NCBI RefSeq assembly: GCF_900156605.1
Contig: NZ_FTOA01000004.1
Span: forward strand, 496,001-560,000
Direction of reading: 5' to 3'
Source of the DNA: Insolitispirillum peregrinum
GTDB taxonomy: Bacteria; Pseudomonadota; Alphaproteobacteria; Rhodospirillales; Rhodospirillaceae
DNA length: 64,000 nt
Under the pieces are notes generated by a model that was given only the letters and a program-made list of their open reading frames with translations, searched no databases and was not told the origin of the DNA. This document shows, piece by piece, positions 42,016 to 51,176 of this stretch (the stretch's first letter is position 1; each line of letters begins with the position of its first letter). The position numbers and the translations under genes are program-made.

Positions 42016-42957
42016 TTATTGGGCCAACAGTCCCACCGGCATCACCGACCGGTCAATGATCGCGCCGGGATGGGCCACCACCACCGCCGCCAACCGGGCA
42101 CCAACCGCCGCAGCGTCCGCAGGCCCAACGGTCCGGCGCGCCGCCAGATAACCGGCAGCAAAGCTGTCTCCGGCTGCCGTGGTATCGACCACCTGCACGC
42201 CAGAAACCGCCGGAACCGCCACCTGCTGGCCTCCCCAGCGCACCAGACAGCCGGGCTGTGCCAGCTTCAGCACGATTTCGGAAATCCCGAACGCCGCCAC
42301 CCGCGCCATCACCGCTTCGGCCCCCTGATCGCCATACAGGGCACTCAGGTCTTCCTCGCCCGGCAAGGCAAGGTCGGTCCGTTGCAACATTGCCTGATAG
42401 GCCGCCTGCGCCTGTGTCCGGTCGGCCCACAGGCGGGGCCGCCAGTTGGTGTCAAAGGCCACCCGCCCCCCGGCCTGCCGGTAACGGTCGAGGAAGGCGA
42501 ACAACTGCGCCCGCCCCTGCTCGCCCCAGATCGCCAGACTGATCCCGGACAGGAACAGCATCGGGCAGGACATCAGCGCCTGTTGCAGGGCGGGTGTCTG
42601 CGGCAGGGTGAACAGCTCGCGCGCCGGAGCAGAGTCCCGCCAGTACAAAAAGCGCCGCTCGCCAGTGGGGTCGGTCTCGATCATGTACAGACCCGGCACC
42701 CGCCCCGGCAACCGCAACACATGCTGACAGCCGACACCTTCGGCCTGCCAGGCGGCCACCATCTGCGCGCTGTGGCCGTCATCGCCCAGTGCCGTCACAT
42801 AGTCCACAGCGGCCCCCAGGCGAGCCATATAGACAGCGGTATTAAGGGTGTCGCCGCCAAAGCCCAGCACCAGACCGCCCGGGCCTTGTCGCAGTTCCAG
42901 CATGCATTCCCCCAACGCGGCAATGCGACCGGTCAGGAGAGGGGGGAGCGTGCTCAT
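42016..42957 (-). CDS. kdgK: KdgK, 2-keto-3-deoxygluconate kinase
   Basis: A 313-residue PfkB-family sugar kinase with GGGAGG before ATG 42957. Motifs: ALGECMLELRQG at the N-terminus, the GGDTLNTAVYMARLG substrate block, FDTNWRPRLW, and the C-terminal DTTAAGDSFAAGYLAA with the catalytic aspartate and the anion hole. It phosphorylates KDG from UxaA to KDPG, which Eda splits. It is 11 bases downstream of eda. Confidence 0.92.
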   Translation of the reverse strand: MSTLPPLLTGRIAALGECMLELRQGPGGLVLGFGGDTLNTAVYMARLGAAVDYVTALGDDGHSAQMVAAWQAEGVGCQHVLRLPGRVPGLYMIETDPTGERRFLYWRDSAPARELFTLPQTPALQQALMSCPMLFLSGISLAIWGEQGRAQLFAFLDRYRQAGGRVAFDTNWRPRLWADRTQAQAAYQAMLQRTDLALPGEEDLSALYGDQGAEAVMARVAAFGISEIVLKLAQPGCLVRWGGQQVAVPAVSGVQVVDTTAAGDSFAAGYLAARRTVGPADAAAVGARLAAVVVAHPGAIIDRSVMPVGLLAQ

Positions 42958-42968
42958 CCAGACCTCCC

Positions 42969-43604
42969 TCAGACCGGCTGAGCGGCCACCGCCGCCCGTG
43001 CCAGCGCCTCGATATCCGCCCAGCGCCGCTCACGGACCGCCGCCGCCGGGGTCAGCCAGCTCCCGCCCAGCGCAAACACGTTCGGCAATGCCAGCATCTC
43101 GGGCACCGAAGCCACCGTCAAGCCGCCGGTCGGGCAGAAGCGCACGTCCTGCAACAGCGGCGCCATGCCCTTCAGCGCCGCCGCGCCGCCATTGAGCATC
43201 GCCGGGAAGAACTTCAGCTCGGTAAACCCGTACTCGCGGGCGGCCATCGCTTCGCTGACTGTCGCAATGCCCGGCAGATAGGGCAAGCCGGTGGTCAGCG
43301 CCGCTTCGGCCACTGCCGGGGTCAGGCCAGGGCTGACCAGAAACTGCGCCCCGGCATCGCGCGCTTGCGCAAACTGCTCGGGGCGGGTCAGCGTCCCCAG
43401 CCCGACCAGCGCCTGCGGGAGGTGGCGGGCGATCTTTTCCGCACAGGCCAGTGCCGCCGGGGTACGCAAGGTGACTTCCAGCACGCTCAGGCCGCCAGCC
43501 ACCAGCGCCTCGGCCACCGACAGCGCCGTTTCAGGGTCATCCAGCACCAGCACCGGGATCACCCGGCCCGCAGGCAGCAGGGGTTCAATCGCAGGAACAG
43601 ACAT
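42969..43604 (-). CDS. eda: Eda, KDPG/KHG aldolase
   Basis: A 211-residue class I aldolase with VLEVTLRTPAAL (catalytic glutamate), GLGTLTRPEQ, LVSPGLTPAV and the Schiff-base lysine in ELKFFPAMLNGG. It cleaves KDPG to pyruvate and glyceraldehyde 3-phosphate. AAGGAT precedes the ATG. It is the first gene of the eda-kdgK transcript, separate from the gntR-to-uxaB group but finishing the same pathway. Confidence 0.92.
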   Translation of the reverse strand: MSVPAIEPLLPAGRVIPVLVLDDPETALSVAEALVAGGLSVLEVTLRTPAALACAEKIARHLPQALVGLGTLTRPEQFAQARDAGAQFLVSPGLTPAVAEAALTTGLPYLPGIATVSEAMAAREYGFTELKFFPAMLNGGAAALKGMAPLLQDVRFCPTGGLTVASVPEMLALPNVFALGGSWLTPAAAVRERRWADIEALARAAVAAQPV

Positions 43605-43642
43605 GATTCATCCTTTTCAGCGTGCCGAACGGCAACGCAGAC

Positions 43643-43743
43643 TAGAGCATTTCTCGGCCTCCAAGGATCACGAGAAATGCTCTAATGATTTGTTATTTAA
43701 GCAAATACGTCGTCGCAGATGTGTCCATCTGCTCGGGATTTGC
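43643..43743. repeat. Composite intergenic repeat, D-A type (copy 2)
   Basis: A perfect 14 bp inverted repeat, TAGAGCATTTCTCG (43643-43656) with its complement at 43671-43684, then 16 bases, then an A unit (43701-43743) with GCAGATG/CCATCTGC arms. Same order as at 20995-21094. It lies upstream of eda. Confidence 0.75.
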
Positions 43744-43956
43744 TCCAAGCAACAGGCCCGCCGACAGCCAGACTGCGGCAGACACCAAGCCGAGAGGATG
43801 CAATTCACCGGCACAGGCCACACGGAACGGGGCAAACAGGCCGGGGGTCATGTGAACCGCACACCAACGGGGCCAAACGGACGAACATCCGGCCCGGTCG
43901 GGACTCACATGCCGCCAAGGCTAGCCAGTTTCACCACCGCCGACAAGCCTGTGGAG
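43744..43956. other. Intergenic region, no gene seen
   Basis: About 210 bases between the repeat and the terminator of the next operon. A short frame on the minus strand extends into the repeat and is not credible. The eda promoter is probably close to the repeat. Confidence 0.35.
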
Positions 43957-43958
43957 AT

Positions 43959-44000
43959 AAAAAAAGCGGGATATCAGGGAGGGCATCCCGATATCCCGCT
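43959..44000 (-). terminator. Intrinsic terminator of the FAD oxidoreductase gene
   Basis: AGCGGGATATC (43965-43975) pairs perfectly with GATATCCCGCT (43990-44000); on the minus strand a run of T follows. It lies about 107 bases after the stop at 44108. Confidence 0.8.
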
Positions 44001-44107
44001 GTCGTGCCGCGCCCCCTGCACCGCCATGCAGCCCCGACGCGGCCTGAAGCACTCCCTGTGGAGAAGACCGTCTTTCTCCCCGGTCAGTGCTTGTCAAAAA
44101 TAAGAAA

Positions 44108-45436
44108 TCAGAACTCCGCCACCTTGCCCCACACCGAAGAACGGAACCGTTCCGGGCTGTAGGGACGCGGATCAACAATCGGCTCGGCGGCACCGGTGAC
44201 GATGTCAGCCAGCAGATGCCCGGCCCCCGGCCCGATGCCAAAGCCGTGGCCGCTGAAGCCTGCCGCCAGAATGAAGCCCGGAACGTTATGGACTTCACCC
44301 ATTGCCGGCACGCCATCGGGAGTGCTGTCAATGTAGCCCGCCCATTTGGCGCTGATGTCCACCTTGCCCAGTTCCGGCATCAGGGCCACCGCCCGGCGGT
44401 GGATTTCGACGGCAGTGCCTTCGTCCACTGACGGATCAAGAATCCGCATCTTTTCCATCGGCGTCGGCTTGTCCAGCGACCAGCGCGACAGTGTTTCATG
44501 CCCCGAGCGCAGACCTTCCAGCCCGCCGGGCCGCAGGCTGCGCCAGCGCTTCATGAACATCGGCATGAACTCGCGGCCAAAGCGCAGACCCTGCAAGGTC
44601 ATGTCCAGACGACCATAACCACTGATCGCCAGCGTATAGCCGCCATCGCCGCGGCGGGTGACTGAAACGTCCTTGGTATGCAGGGCGTCAGGAATCCCCT
44701 GCGCGCCCGGCGCCAGCGCCACGATCGACGAGCGCACCGACGCCTGCGGGAACACCACGCCCAGCTGACGACAGAACGACGATGCCCACGCCCCACCGGA
44801 CAGGATCGCCACCGGCGTCCGAATGGTGCCCTTTTCCGTCACCACCCCGCTCACCCGGCCACCACTGGTTTCCAGCCCGCGCGCCGCGCAACTCTGGTGC
44901 ACCGTCCCGCCCAGCGCCATCAGCGCCCGCGCCACCGCCGGAGCCGCCCGCGACGGATCGGCAATCCCGTCTGTTGGCGAGAAAATGCCGCCTTTCCAGC
45001 TTCGCCCGGTGGCACGGCCACGCTCGTTGGCCTGTTCGCTGGTCAGCACATGGCTGGTGACGTTCACCGTTCTGGCAAAGTCACACCACTTTGCCCAGCC
45101 CGCCAGTTCGGCCTCGTCGTTGCTGAGGTACAGCAGGCCGCAACGGCTGAAACCGACGTTTTCGCCGCTTTCGGCCTGAAACCGTTCCCACAGCTCCAGG
45201 CTTTTGGTCGAAATCGGCAGTTCGCGCGCATCGCGGTTCTGCTGACGACACCAGCCCCAGTTCCGGCTGGACTGTTCAGCCCCGACCAGTCCCTTTTCCA
45301 CCAGCGCCACTTTCAGGCCGCGCTTTGCCAGATAATAGGCCGTAAACACACCAACGATCCCGGCACCGATCACCACCGCATCGGCAGACTCGGGCAGGGT
45401 CGGGGAGGATTCGATTTTCAGCAGAGGGACGCGCAT
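44108..45436 (-). CDS. FAD-dependent oxidoreductase, D-amino-acid oxidase/dehydrogenase type
   Basis: A 442-residue DAO-family flavoprotein with GGAG before the ATG. The FAD-binding GAGIVGVFTAYYLAKRGLKVALVEKG lies near residue 24, the block SSRNWGWCRQQNRD is typical of rhizobial-type opine or D-amino-acid/hydroxyproline oxidases, and the C-terminal second FAD contact is PGFILAAGFSGHGFGIGPGAGHLLAD. It likely oxidises an amino acid or imino acid. It is divergent from an Lrp-type regulator, which fits control by its amino-acid substrate. Confidence 0.8.
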   Translation of the reverse strand: MRVPLLKIESSPTLPESADAVVIGAGIVGVFTAYYLAKRGLKVALVEKGLVGAEQSSRNWGWCRQQNRDARELPISTKSLELWERFQAESGENVGFSRCGLLYLSNDEAELAGWAKWCDFARTVNVTSHVLTSEQANERGRATGRSWKGGIFSPTDGIADPSRAAPAVARALMALGGTVHQSCAARGLETSGGRVSGVVTEKGTIRTPVAILSGGAWASSFCRQLGVVFPQASVRSSIVALAPGAQGIPDALHTKDVSVTRRGDGGYTLAISGYGRLDMTLQGLRFGREFMPMFMKRWRSLRPGGLEGLRSGHETLSRWSLDKPTPMEKMRILDPSVDEGTAVEIHRRAVALMPELGKVDISAKWAGYIDSTPDGVPAMGEVHNVPGFILAAGFSGHGFGIGPGAGHLLADIVTGAAEPIVDPRPYSPERFRSSVWGKVAEF

Positions 45437-45720
45437 GGGATTTTCTCCAACCGTTGCCCTCCATCATAAAGCCACAGCACCAAAGCGGGTGCTGCAGTTC
45501 CCCGTGAGGCAGCATTTTATTTCGCAAAGCACCAGCTTTGCGGCGCTTTATGCGTCGGGCGTTCTCACCATTTTTGGTGGGTTTCCCGCCATTTGGCAGC
45601 ATCGATAGACATTCCCCAGCGCTGTGCTATGGTTCGCAGGCAGACAGAGGCAGCATTTTATTTCGCCTGCTGCGTTGCCCCACTGCTCTACATCGTGCAG
45701 GCCGCCGACGGGAGGTGAAT
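45437..45720. promoter_or_regulatory. Divergent promoter region with direct and inverted repeats
   Basis: A 19-base direct repeat AGGCAGCATTTTATTTCGC lies at 45507-45525 and 45648-45666, 141 bases apart, between the oxidase gene and the lrp gene. The left copy runs into a perfect 8 bp inverted repeat CGCAAAGC-acca-GCTTTGCG (45523-45542). These are good candidates for binding sites of the adjacent Lrp-type regulator, whose family often binds spaced sites and wraps DNA. Confidence 0.55.
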
Positions 45721-46200
45721 GTGCTGAAGCTGGACCGGATCGACATCAAGATTCTGCATGAATTGCAGAAAAACGGACGCATCACCAATGTCGAACTGGC
45801 CGAGCTGGTCAACCTGTCCCCCAGCCCCTGTCTGGTGCGGGTCAAGAAACTGCAGTCCGAGGGCTATATCGAGGGCTATTCCGCCCTGATCAATGTCCGC
45901 AAGCTGGGCCAGACGCTGACCGTCTTTACCGAAGTCACCCTGAAAAACCACCGCCAGATTGATTTCGCCCGCTTTCTGGGCGCGGTGGAAAAGATCGACC
46001 AGATGGTCGAATGCCACCTGATTTCCGGCGGCTATGATTACCTGCTGAAGTTCATCACCGCCGATATCAGCGAGTATCAGGAAATCATGGAAAAGCTGAC
46101 CGACATGGATATCGGAATCGACAAGTATTTCAGCTTTGTGGTGCTGAAATCCCCCATCGTGCGGCCCCATATCCCGCTGACCAAGCTGTTTCAGTATTAG
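45721..46200 (+). CDS. Lrp/AsnC-family transcriptional regulator
   Basis: A 159-residue regulator starting at GTG 45721, just after GGAGGT; the frame is open much further upstream, but that region carries the direct repeats and no other ribosome site. N-terminal helix-turn-helix (LDRIDIKILHELQKNGRITNVELAELVNLSPSPCLVRVKKLQ) and the C-terminal RAM domain (VECHLISGGYDYLLKFITADISEYQ). It probably controls the divergent FAD oxidoreductase in response to an amino acid. Confidence 0.9.
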   Translation: MLKLDRIDIKILHELQKNGRITNVELAELVNLSPSPCLVRVKKLQSEGYIEGYSALINVRKLGQTLTVFTEVTLKNHRQIDFARFLGAVEKIDQMVECHLISGGYDYLLKFITADISEYQEIMEKLTDMDIGIDKYFSFVVLKSPIVRPHIPLTKLFQY

Positions 46201-46215
46201 GACGTAGTGCGAAAA

Positions 46216-46565
46216 GTGGGAAAACAAAAGCGGGCTACCGCCCGAGCCCGTTTGGGGCCTGAGGCCCCAAGCCCCCATTTTTTCTTTTATGATCAAAGGA
46301 ATGGGGTCCGGAGCTAGACCAGCGTGCGTTAAATCGGAAGCAGGCATGCTGGTCTAATTTTTTGTAGTGCCGCATTGTTTTTGCGAAAACCGGTTCCCAC
46401 TTTTCGCACAACGCTCTAGAGCGTTTTCATACCGAGCGAAAACGCTCTTCCCTTTTAGTGCCGCATTTTCCGAGCCGTTGACCGTCGACGGTCAACTTGA
46501 AAATGCTCTAAAGGCCCCGGCGAGGTGTGGAGCAGCGCTCCACATCCTTCCCTGGCTTGGTTTCC
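46216..46565. repeat. Repeat C interrupted by nested repeats B and E
   Basis: Left part of C (46216-46314, with CGGGCTACCGCCCG and GGGGCCTGAGGCCCC stems and the TTTTATGATCAAAGGAATGG core), then B (46315-46417, TAGACCAGCG to CGCTCTA), then E (46416-46510, TAGAGCGTTTTC to GAAAATGCTCTA, containing a 20 bp perfect palindrome at 46477-46496), then the right part of C (46511-46565). The joins fall at TA dinucleotides, consistent with insertion of B and E into C at a TA target. Confidence 0.75.
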
Positions 46566-46568
46566 CGC

Positions 46569-48263
46569 TCAGGCAGCCCTGATTTCGCGCAGGAACTCTT
46601 CCACTGCGCCCTTCAGGCTGACCGCCTCGTTATTCAGGTCCTGCGCCGCCTGATGCACCTGCTCGGCGGCTTCGCCGACCTGATTGGCGGCCTGCGATAC
46701 CCCTTGAATGTTGAGGTTCACTTCGTCAGTGCCATGGGCGGCTTCCTGCACATTGCGGGCGATTTCCTGCGTTGCGGCCCCCTGCTCTTCCACCGCGCTG
46801 GCAATCGCCGAGGTGATCTGGCTGATCTGGCCGATGGTGTCCACCACGGCCGTGATCGCCGCCGCCGCCCCTGAGGTTTCCTGCTGCACCGCGCCAATCT
46901 GCTGGCCGATTTCTTCGGTGGCGCGGCTGGTCTGGCTGGCCAGATTCTTGACCTCGTTGGCCACCACCGCAAAGCCCTTGCCGGCATCCCCGGCGCGCGC
47001 GGCTTCGATGGTGGCGTTCAGGGCCAGCAGGTTGGTCTGGCTGGCGACGTTGTTGATCAGGTCCACCACTTCGCTGATCCGTCCGACCGCAGCCGACAGG
47101 CCGCTCATGCTGGTGTTGGTGGTTTCAGCCTGCTCGACCGCATGGGCAGCGATGATGCTGGATTGCTGAACCTGACGGCTGATTTCTTCCACCGAGACGT
47201 ACAGCTCTTCACTGGCGGCGGCCACCGTTTGCACGTTGGTCGAAGCCTGTTCCGATGCCGCCGCCACCGCCGCGCTCTGCACACTGGTTTCCTGCGCCCC
47301 GGCGGACAGTTTCTGCGCCGCTTCGTTCATGTAGGAAACCGATTGGGCCACGGTACCCAGCAAGCGGTGGATCGACACGTCAAACGATTTGCACAGGGCC
47401 TCGATACGCACGCCGCGTTCAGCCCGGCTGCGCTCTTCGGCGCGCTCCCGCTCCTGCAGGCGGCTTTGTTCGATGGCATTTTCCCGGAACACCATCAGGG
47501 CGCGGGCGAATCCACCAATTTCACTTTTGCTGTCGGCGTGGTCGATGGTGATGCCGGTATCGCCCTGCGCCAGACGCTCCATGTTGCCGGTCAGCCCGAT
47601 CAACGGCAGCGCAATCGACCGACGAATGATAATCGACAACCACACCGATACCGCAATCACCAACAGCACCAGAGCGGACGTTTTCAGGGCATTGTTGAGA
47701 AACGAGGTATCCAGATCATCAATGTAGACCCCGGTCCCGACGTACCAGCGCCAGCTCGGGGTCTGTTTGGTGTAGGCCATCTTTTCGACTTCCTTGTCCT
47801 GGCCCGGTCGGGGATACCAGTACGAGGTGAAGCCAGCGCCTTCCTTGCGGGCCAGTTCGACCATGTTGACGACAATCGGATTGCCCCGTTTGTCCTTGAC
47901 GCCGGTCCCGTCGGTGCCTTCGAGATTGGCGCGCACCGGATGCAGCACATAGGCCAGTTTGTCATCGTTGATGAACAGATAGTTGTCGCCATCGTAGCGG
48001 AAGGCGCGCAGAGCCTGCTTGGCGGCAGCCTGCGCCTGTTCGGTGGTCATTTCGCCCTTTTTGGCCTTGTCGGCATAGGCCTCGATCAGGGATGCCGCCC
48101 CATCGACCACGGCCTTCAACTGGGCCTGCCGTTCATGCAGGGCATCAGTCTTGTTGTTGAACAGGGCCACCCCTGTAATCAGGATCATCCCGACGACCGA
48201 GACAAGAACTCCCAGAGACAGACGCGTCGCAATATTAACATTATCTAATTTATTCTTTTTCAT
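46569..48263 (-). CDS. Methyl-accepting chemotaxis protein with single Cache domain
   Basis: The ATG at 48263 (MKKNKLDNV) gives 564 residues. Order: an N-terminal membrane segment (about 12-36), a periplasmic single Cache (sCache_2-like) domain with [20 protein letters not shown] and [14 protein letters not shown], a second membrane segment, HAMP ([22 protein letters not shown]), a coiled linker and the signalling domain with the hairpin tip [31 protein letters not shown]. It senses a small ligand outside the cell and signals to CheA. The C-terminus lacks a CheB/R tether pentapeptide. Confidence 0.93.
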   Translation of the reverse strand: MKKNKLDNVNIATRLSLGVLVSVVGMILITGVALFNNKTDALHERQAQLKAVVDGAASLIEAYADKAKKGEMTTEQAQAAAKQALRAFRYDGDNYLFINDDKLAYVLHPVRANLEGTDGTGVKDKRGNPIVVNMVELARKEGAGFTSYWYPRPGQDKEVEKMAYTKQTPSWRWYVGTGVYIDDLDTSFLNNALKTSALVLLVIAVSVWLSIIIRRSIALPLIGLTGNMERLAQGDTGITIDHADSKSEIGGFARALMVFRENAIEQSRLQERERAEERSRAERGVRIEALCKSFDVSIHRLLGTVAQSVSYMNEAAQKLSAGAQETSVQSAAVAAASEQASTNVQTVAAASEELYVSVEEISRQVQQSSIIAAHAVEQAETTNTSMSGLSAAVGRISEVVDLINNVASQTNLLALNATIEAARAGDAGKGFAVVANEVKNLASQTSRATEEIGQQIGAVQQETSGAAAAITAVVDTIGQISQITSAIASAVEEQGAATQEIARNVQEAAHGTDEVNLNIQGVSQAANQVGEAAEQVHQAAQDLNNEAVSLKGAVEEFLREIRAA

Positions 48264-48663
48264 ATGGTCCCCGTTCTTGCAACGACTCTGAGCAGGATAC
48301 TGTATGCGAGGGATCTGTATCGTCACCAGTCTTCACAGCTACAGATCAAGACATTTCCAATCGAATGGCATGTCTTTTTTACCCCGGTTTCCCCTGATCT
48401 CACCTTTTACGCAGGACACATTTCCCGCATCCCAAGAAATCACATAGCACAGGCGAAGAAAGGCGACGATGAAAAATATAGAGTCCCCCATTTAGAGGGA
48501 TGATGCGTTATAAATAAAAACCGTTACTTGCAAAATAGAACAGTCAGTACATTTTCATCACAGGCTAGCGACTTCGCGGTATATTCATATGCCAGCAAAC
48601 AAATTGCCGCCCTGGACAGTGCCAGAGCGGCGATTGGGAACCGGTCGTGCCACGGGCCAACGG
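48264..48663. other. Intergenic region, 400 bases
   Basis: A/T-richer than the flanking genes; it separates the chemoreceptor start from the end of the peptide-transport operon, both on the minus strand, so it should hold the chemoreceptor promoter. I see no clear terminator for the upstream operon and no supported reading frame. Confidence 0.4.
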
Positions 48664-50325
48664 TTATCGGCGGCAATAGGCCCGCACCAGCTCGGGGTCT
48701 TGCTCCAGACTGTCCAGCCAGCCCGGATCCAGCTTCGGCGTCGAGGAAAACAGCAGGCGCGAGTAGGGATGGTTTTCTGCCCGCCCGATATCGCTCGGGG
48801 TCAGTTGCTCAACCTTTTCCCCGGCGTACATCACCATGATCTCGTCGCAAATGGCCTCGACCACCGACAGGTCATGGCTGATGAAGATATAGGACAGCCC
48901 CAGTTCACGCTGGAGTTCCTTCAGCAGCTCGATCACCGCCGCCGCCACCACCGTATCCAGCGCCGAGGTGATTTCATCGCACAGGATCAGTTTCGGTTCG
49001 GCAGCCAGCGCACGGGCAAAATTGACACGCTGCTTTTGCCCGCCCGACAGCTCGGACGCCCGCCGGTGACGTACGCTTTTGGGCAAGTGTACCATGTCCA
49101 GCAACTGCTCAACGCGCTGGTCGCGCGCCTTGCCTTTCAAGCCGTGGTAAAAGGCCAGCGGTCGCCCCAGAAGTTCCTCGATCGACTTGGCCGGATTCAA
49201 CGCCGTATCGGCGTACTGGAACACGATCTGCAGGTCGCGCAGTTCTTCCCGGCTGCGATGACGGGCATCAGCAGCCAGTTCACGACCGTTGAAAACAATA
49301 TTGCCACCCTTGCGCGGCAAAATTCCGGCAATGGCCCGCGCCAGCGTCGATTTGCCACAGCCGGACTCACCGATGATCCCCAGATTGCGCCCGCGATGCA
49401 CCGACAGGCTGACCGAGTTCAGTGCCCGCACCAGCGGCATGCCATCGGACTGAAGCGGGCCATAGCCCGCCACCAGATGATCGACTTCCAGCAGCGGATG
49501 CAGGTCGGCCACCCGCGCCGCTTCCGCGGGGGAGCGCGGTACCGGCTCGAACGCGCCCAGCAACTGTCTGGTATAGGCATGCTGTGGACGGTGCAGAATC
49601 TGGTCGGTGGAGCCAACCTCCTGCACTTCCCCGCCGCGCAGCACCAGAATGCGGTCGGCAATCTGGGCCACCACCGCCAGATCGTGCGACACATACACTC
49701 CGGCAATACCGTTTTTGCGCATCACGCTCTTGAATGCCCGCAGCACTTCAATCTGGGTGGTCACGTCCAGCGCGGTGGTCGGTTCGTCAAAGATCACCAC
49801 CTTCGGTTGACCAATCAGCGCCATCGCCGCCGACAGGCGCTGAAGCTGGCCACCGGAAACCTGATGCGGGTAACGGTCGCCGATAGTGTCGGGATTGGGC
49901 AGCGACAGGGCCCGGAACAGCTCGACCGCCAGCGTCCGCGCCGCATCAACCGGCATCAGGCCATGGATGCGGGTGACTTCGATCACCTGATCCATGATCG
50001 TCGCTGCCGGGTTAAAGGCGGCAGCAGCGCTTTGCGGCACATAGGCGACCTTGGTCCCGCGCACATCGGCACGGTCCTTTTCACTGAGCTGCACCATGTC
50101 CTGACCGTCAACGGTCACACTGCCGCCGCTGATCCGGCAGCCGGTGCGGGTATACCCCATCAGGGTCAGGGCAATGGTGGTCTTGCCCGAACCGCTTTCG
50201 CCAATCAGGGCGACAATTTCACCGGGGGCAATGTCAAAGGAAACGCCCTTGATGATCTCGACCGTGCGACCGGCGTCGGTTTTGGCAGCAACCTTCAGGT
50301 CGCGGATCTCTACCAGCTGGCTCAT
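48664..50325 (-). CDS. Fused oligopeptide-type ABC ATPase (DppD-DppF)
   Basis: A 553-residue protein with two ABC domains in one chain. The first has Walker A GESGSGKTT, signature VSGGQLQRLSAAMAL and Walker B KVVIFDEPTTALD. The second has GESGCGKST, SGGQKQRVNFARALA and KLILCDEITSALD (E-I replacing the usual E-P). Members of this fused type energise Dpp/Opp-family permeases. The ATG overlaps the dppC stop by four bases. It is the last gene of the binding protein-permease-ATPase operon. Confidence 0.9.
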   Translation of the reverse strand: MSQLVEIRDLKVAAKTDAGRTVEIIKGVSFDIAPGEIVALIGESGSGKTTIALTLMGYTRTGCRISGGSVTVDGQDMVQLSEKDRADVRGTKVAYVPQSAAAAFNPAATIMDQVIEVTRIHGLMPVDAARTLAVELFRALSLPNPDTIGDRYPHQVSGGQLQRLSAAMALIGQPKVVIFDEPTTALDVTTQIEVLRAFKSVMRKNGIAGVYVSHDLAVVAQIADRILVLRGGEVQEVGSTDQILHRPQHAYTRQLLGAFEPVPRSPAEAARVADLHPLLEVDHLVAGYGPLQSDGMPLVRALNSVSLSVHRGRNLGIIGESGCGKSTLARAIAGILPRKGGNIVFNGRELAADARHRSREELRDLQIVFQYADTALNPAKSIEELLGRPLAFYHGLKGKARDQRVEQLLDMVHLPKSVRHRRASELSGGQKQRVNFARALAAEPKLILCDEITSALDTVVAAAVIELLKELQRELGLSYIFISHDLSVVEAICDEIMVMYAGEKVEQLTPSDIGRAENHPYSRLLFSSTPKLDPGWLDSLEQDPELVRAYCRR

Positions 50326-51176
50326 GCATCACTCCGATCGCGGATTTTTTGCGGCAGGTTGTCAATCAGCAGATTGACGCTGATGGTCAGGGTGGCAATC
50401 GCCAGACAGGGGAAAATCACCGCCGGAGCCCCGAACGACAGGCCACTGATGTTTTCACGCACCATCGCGCCCCAGTCGGCATAGGGCGGCTGCACCCCCA
50501 GCCCAAGGAACGACAGGCCCGACAGCAGCAGAACGGTGAACACGAACCGCAAGCCAAGGTCGGTCAGCACCGGACCAAGGATGTTCGGCAGGATTTCCGA
50601 CAAAATCAGGTACAGCGTGCCTTCGCCACGGATGCGGGCGACGGTGACGAAATCCATGGTGTTGATGTTGACCGCCAGCGCCCGGGCAAAGCGGAACGAC
50701 CCCGGCACATAGACGGCGGCCATGGTCAGCACCAGCACCGGCAGCGACGAACCGACAGCCGCCACCACCACCAGCCCGAACAGCTTGCTGGGAATCGAGT
50801 TCATCGCATCAAGGAACCGGCTGAGCACGGTGTCCAGCCAACCGCCCGAAACGGCAGCGACCATCCCCAGCGTCACCCCGATGGAACAGGCCAGCGTCAC
50901 CGAGGCCAGCGAAATCCCCACCGTATAGCGGGCGCCCATCAACACGCGGGACAGGATGTCACGGCCCAGATAATCGGTGCCCATCCAGAACTTGTCACTG
51001 ATCGGGGCCAGATAGTCATAGTCGACAATTTCGCCGACCGGATAGGGGATCACCCACGGGGCGACCAGCGCCACCACCACCCAGAACAGCAGAACCGAGA
51101 AACCGATAATCCCCACTAGGTTGAAACGATAGCCGGGCGTCCGGCGCGGAGCAGTCGTGGAAACAGGAGTGGTCAT
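50322..51176 (-). CDS. Peptide-type ABC transporter permease (DppC-like)
   Basis: The ATG at 51176 (MTTPVSTTAP) gives 284 residues with an N-terminal cytoplasmic extension and about six membrane segments. DppC features: FWMGTDYLGRDILSRVLMGARYT, then the EAA loop near RFARALAVNINTMDFVTVARIRG and PNILGPVLTDL. Its start overlaps the dppB stop by four bases. It forms the inner-membrane channel with DppB. Confidence 0.9.
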   Translation of the reverse strand: MTTPVSTTAPRRTPGYRFNLVGIIGFSVLLFWVVVALVAPWVIPYPVGEIVDYDYLAPISDKFWMGTDYLGRDILSRVLMGARYTVGISLASVTLACSIGVTLGMVAAVSGGWLDTVLSRFLDAMNSIPSKLFGLVVVAAVGSSLPVLVLTMAAVYVPGSFRFARALAVNINTMDFVTVARIRGEGTLYLILSEILPNILGPVLTDLGLRFVFTVLLLSGLSFLGLGVQPPYADWGAMVRENISGLSFGAPAVIFPCLAIATLTISVNLLIDNLPQKIRDRSDA

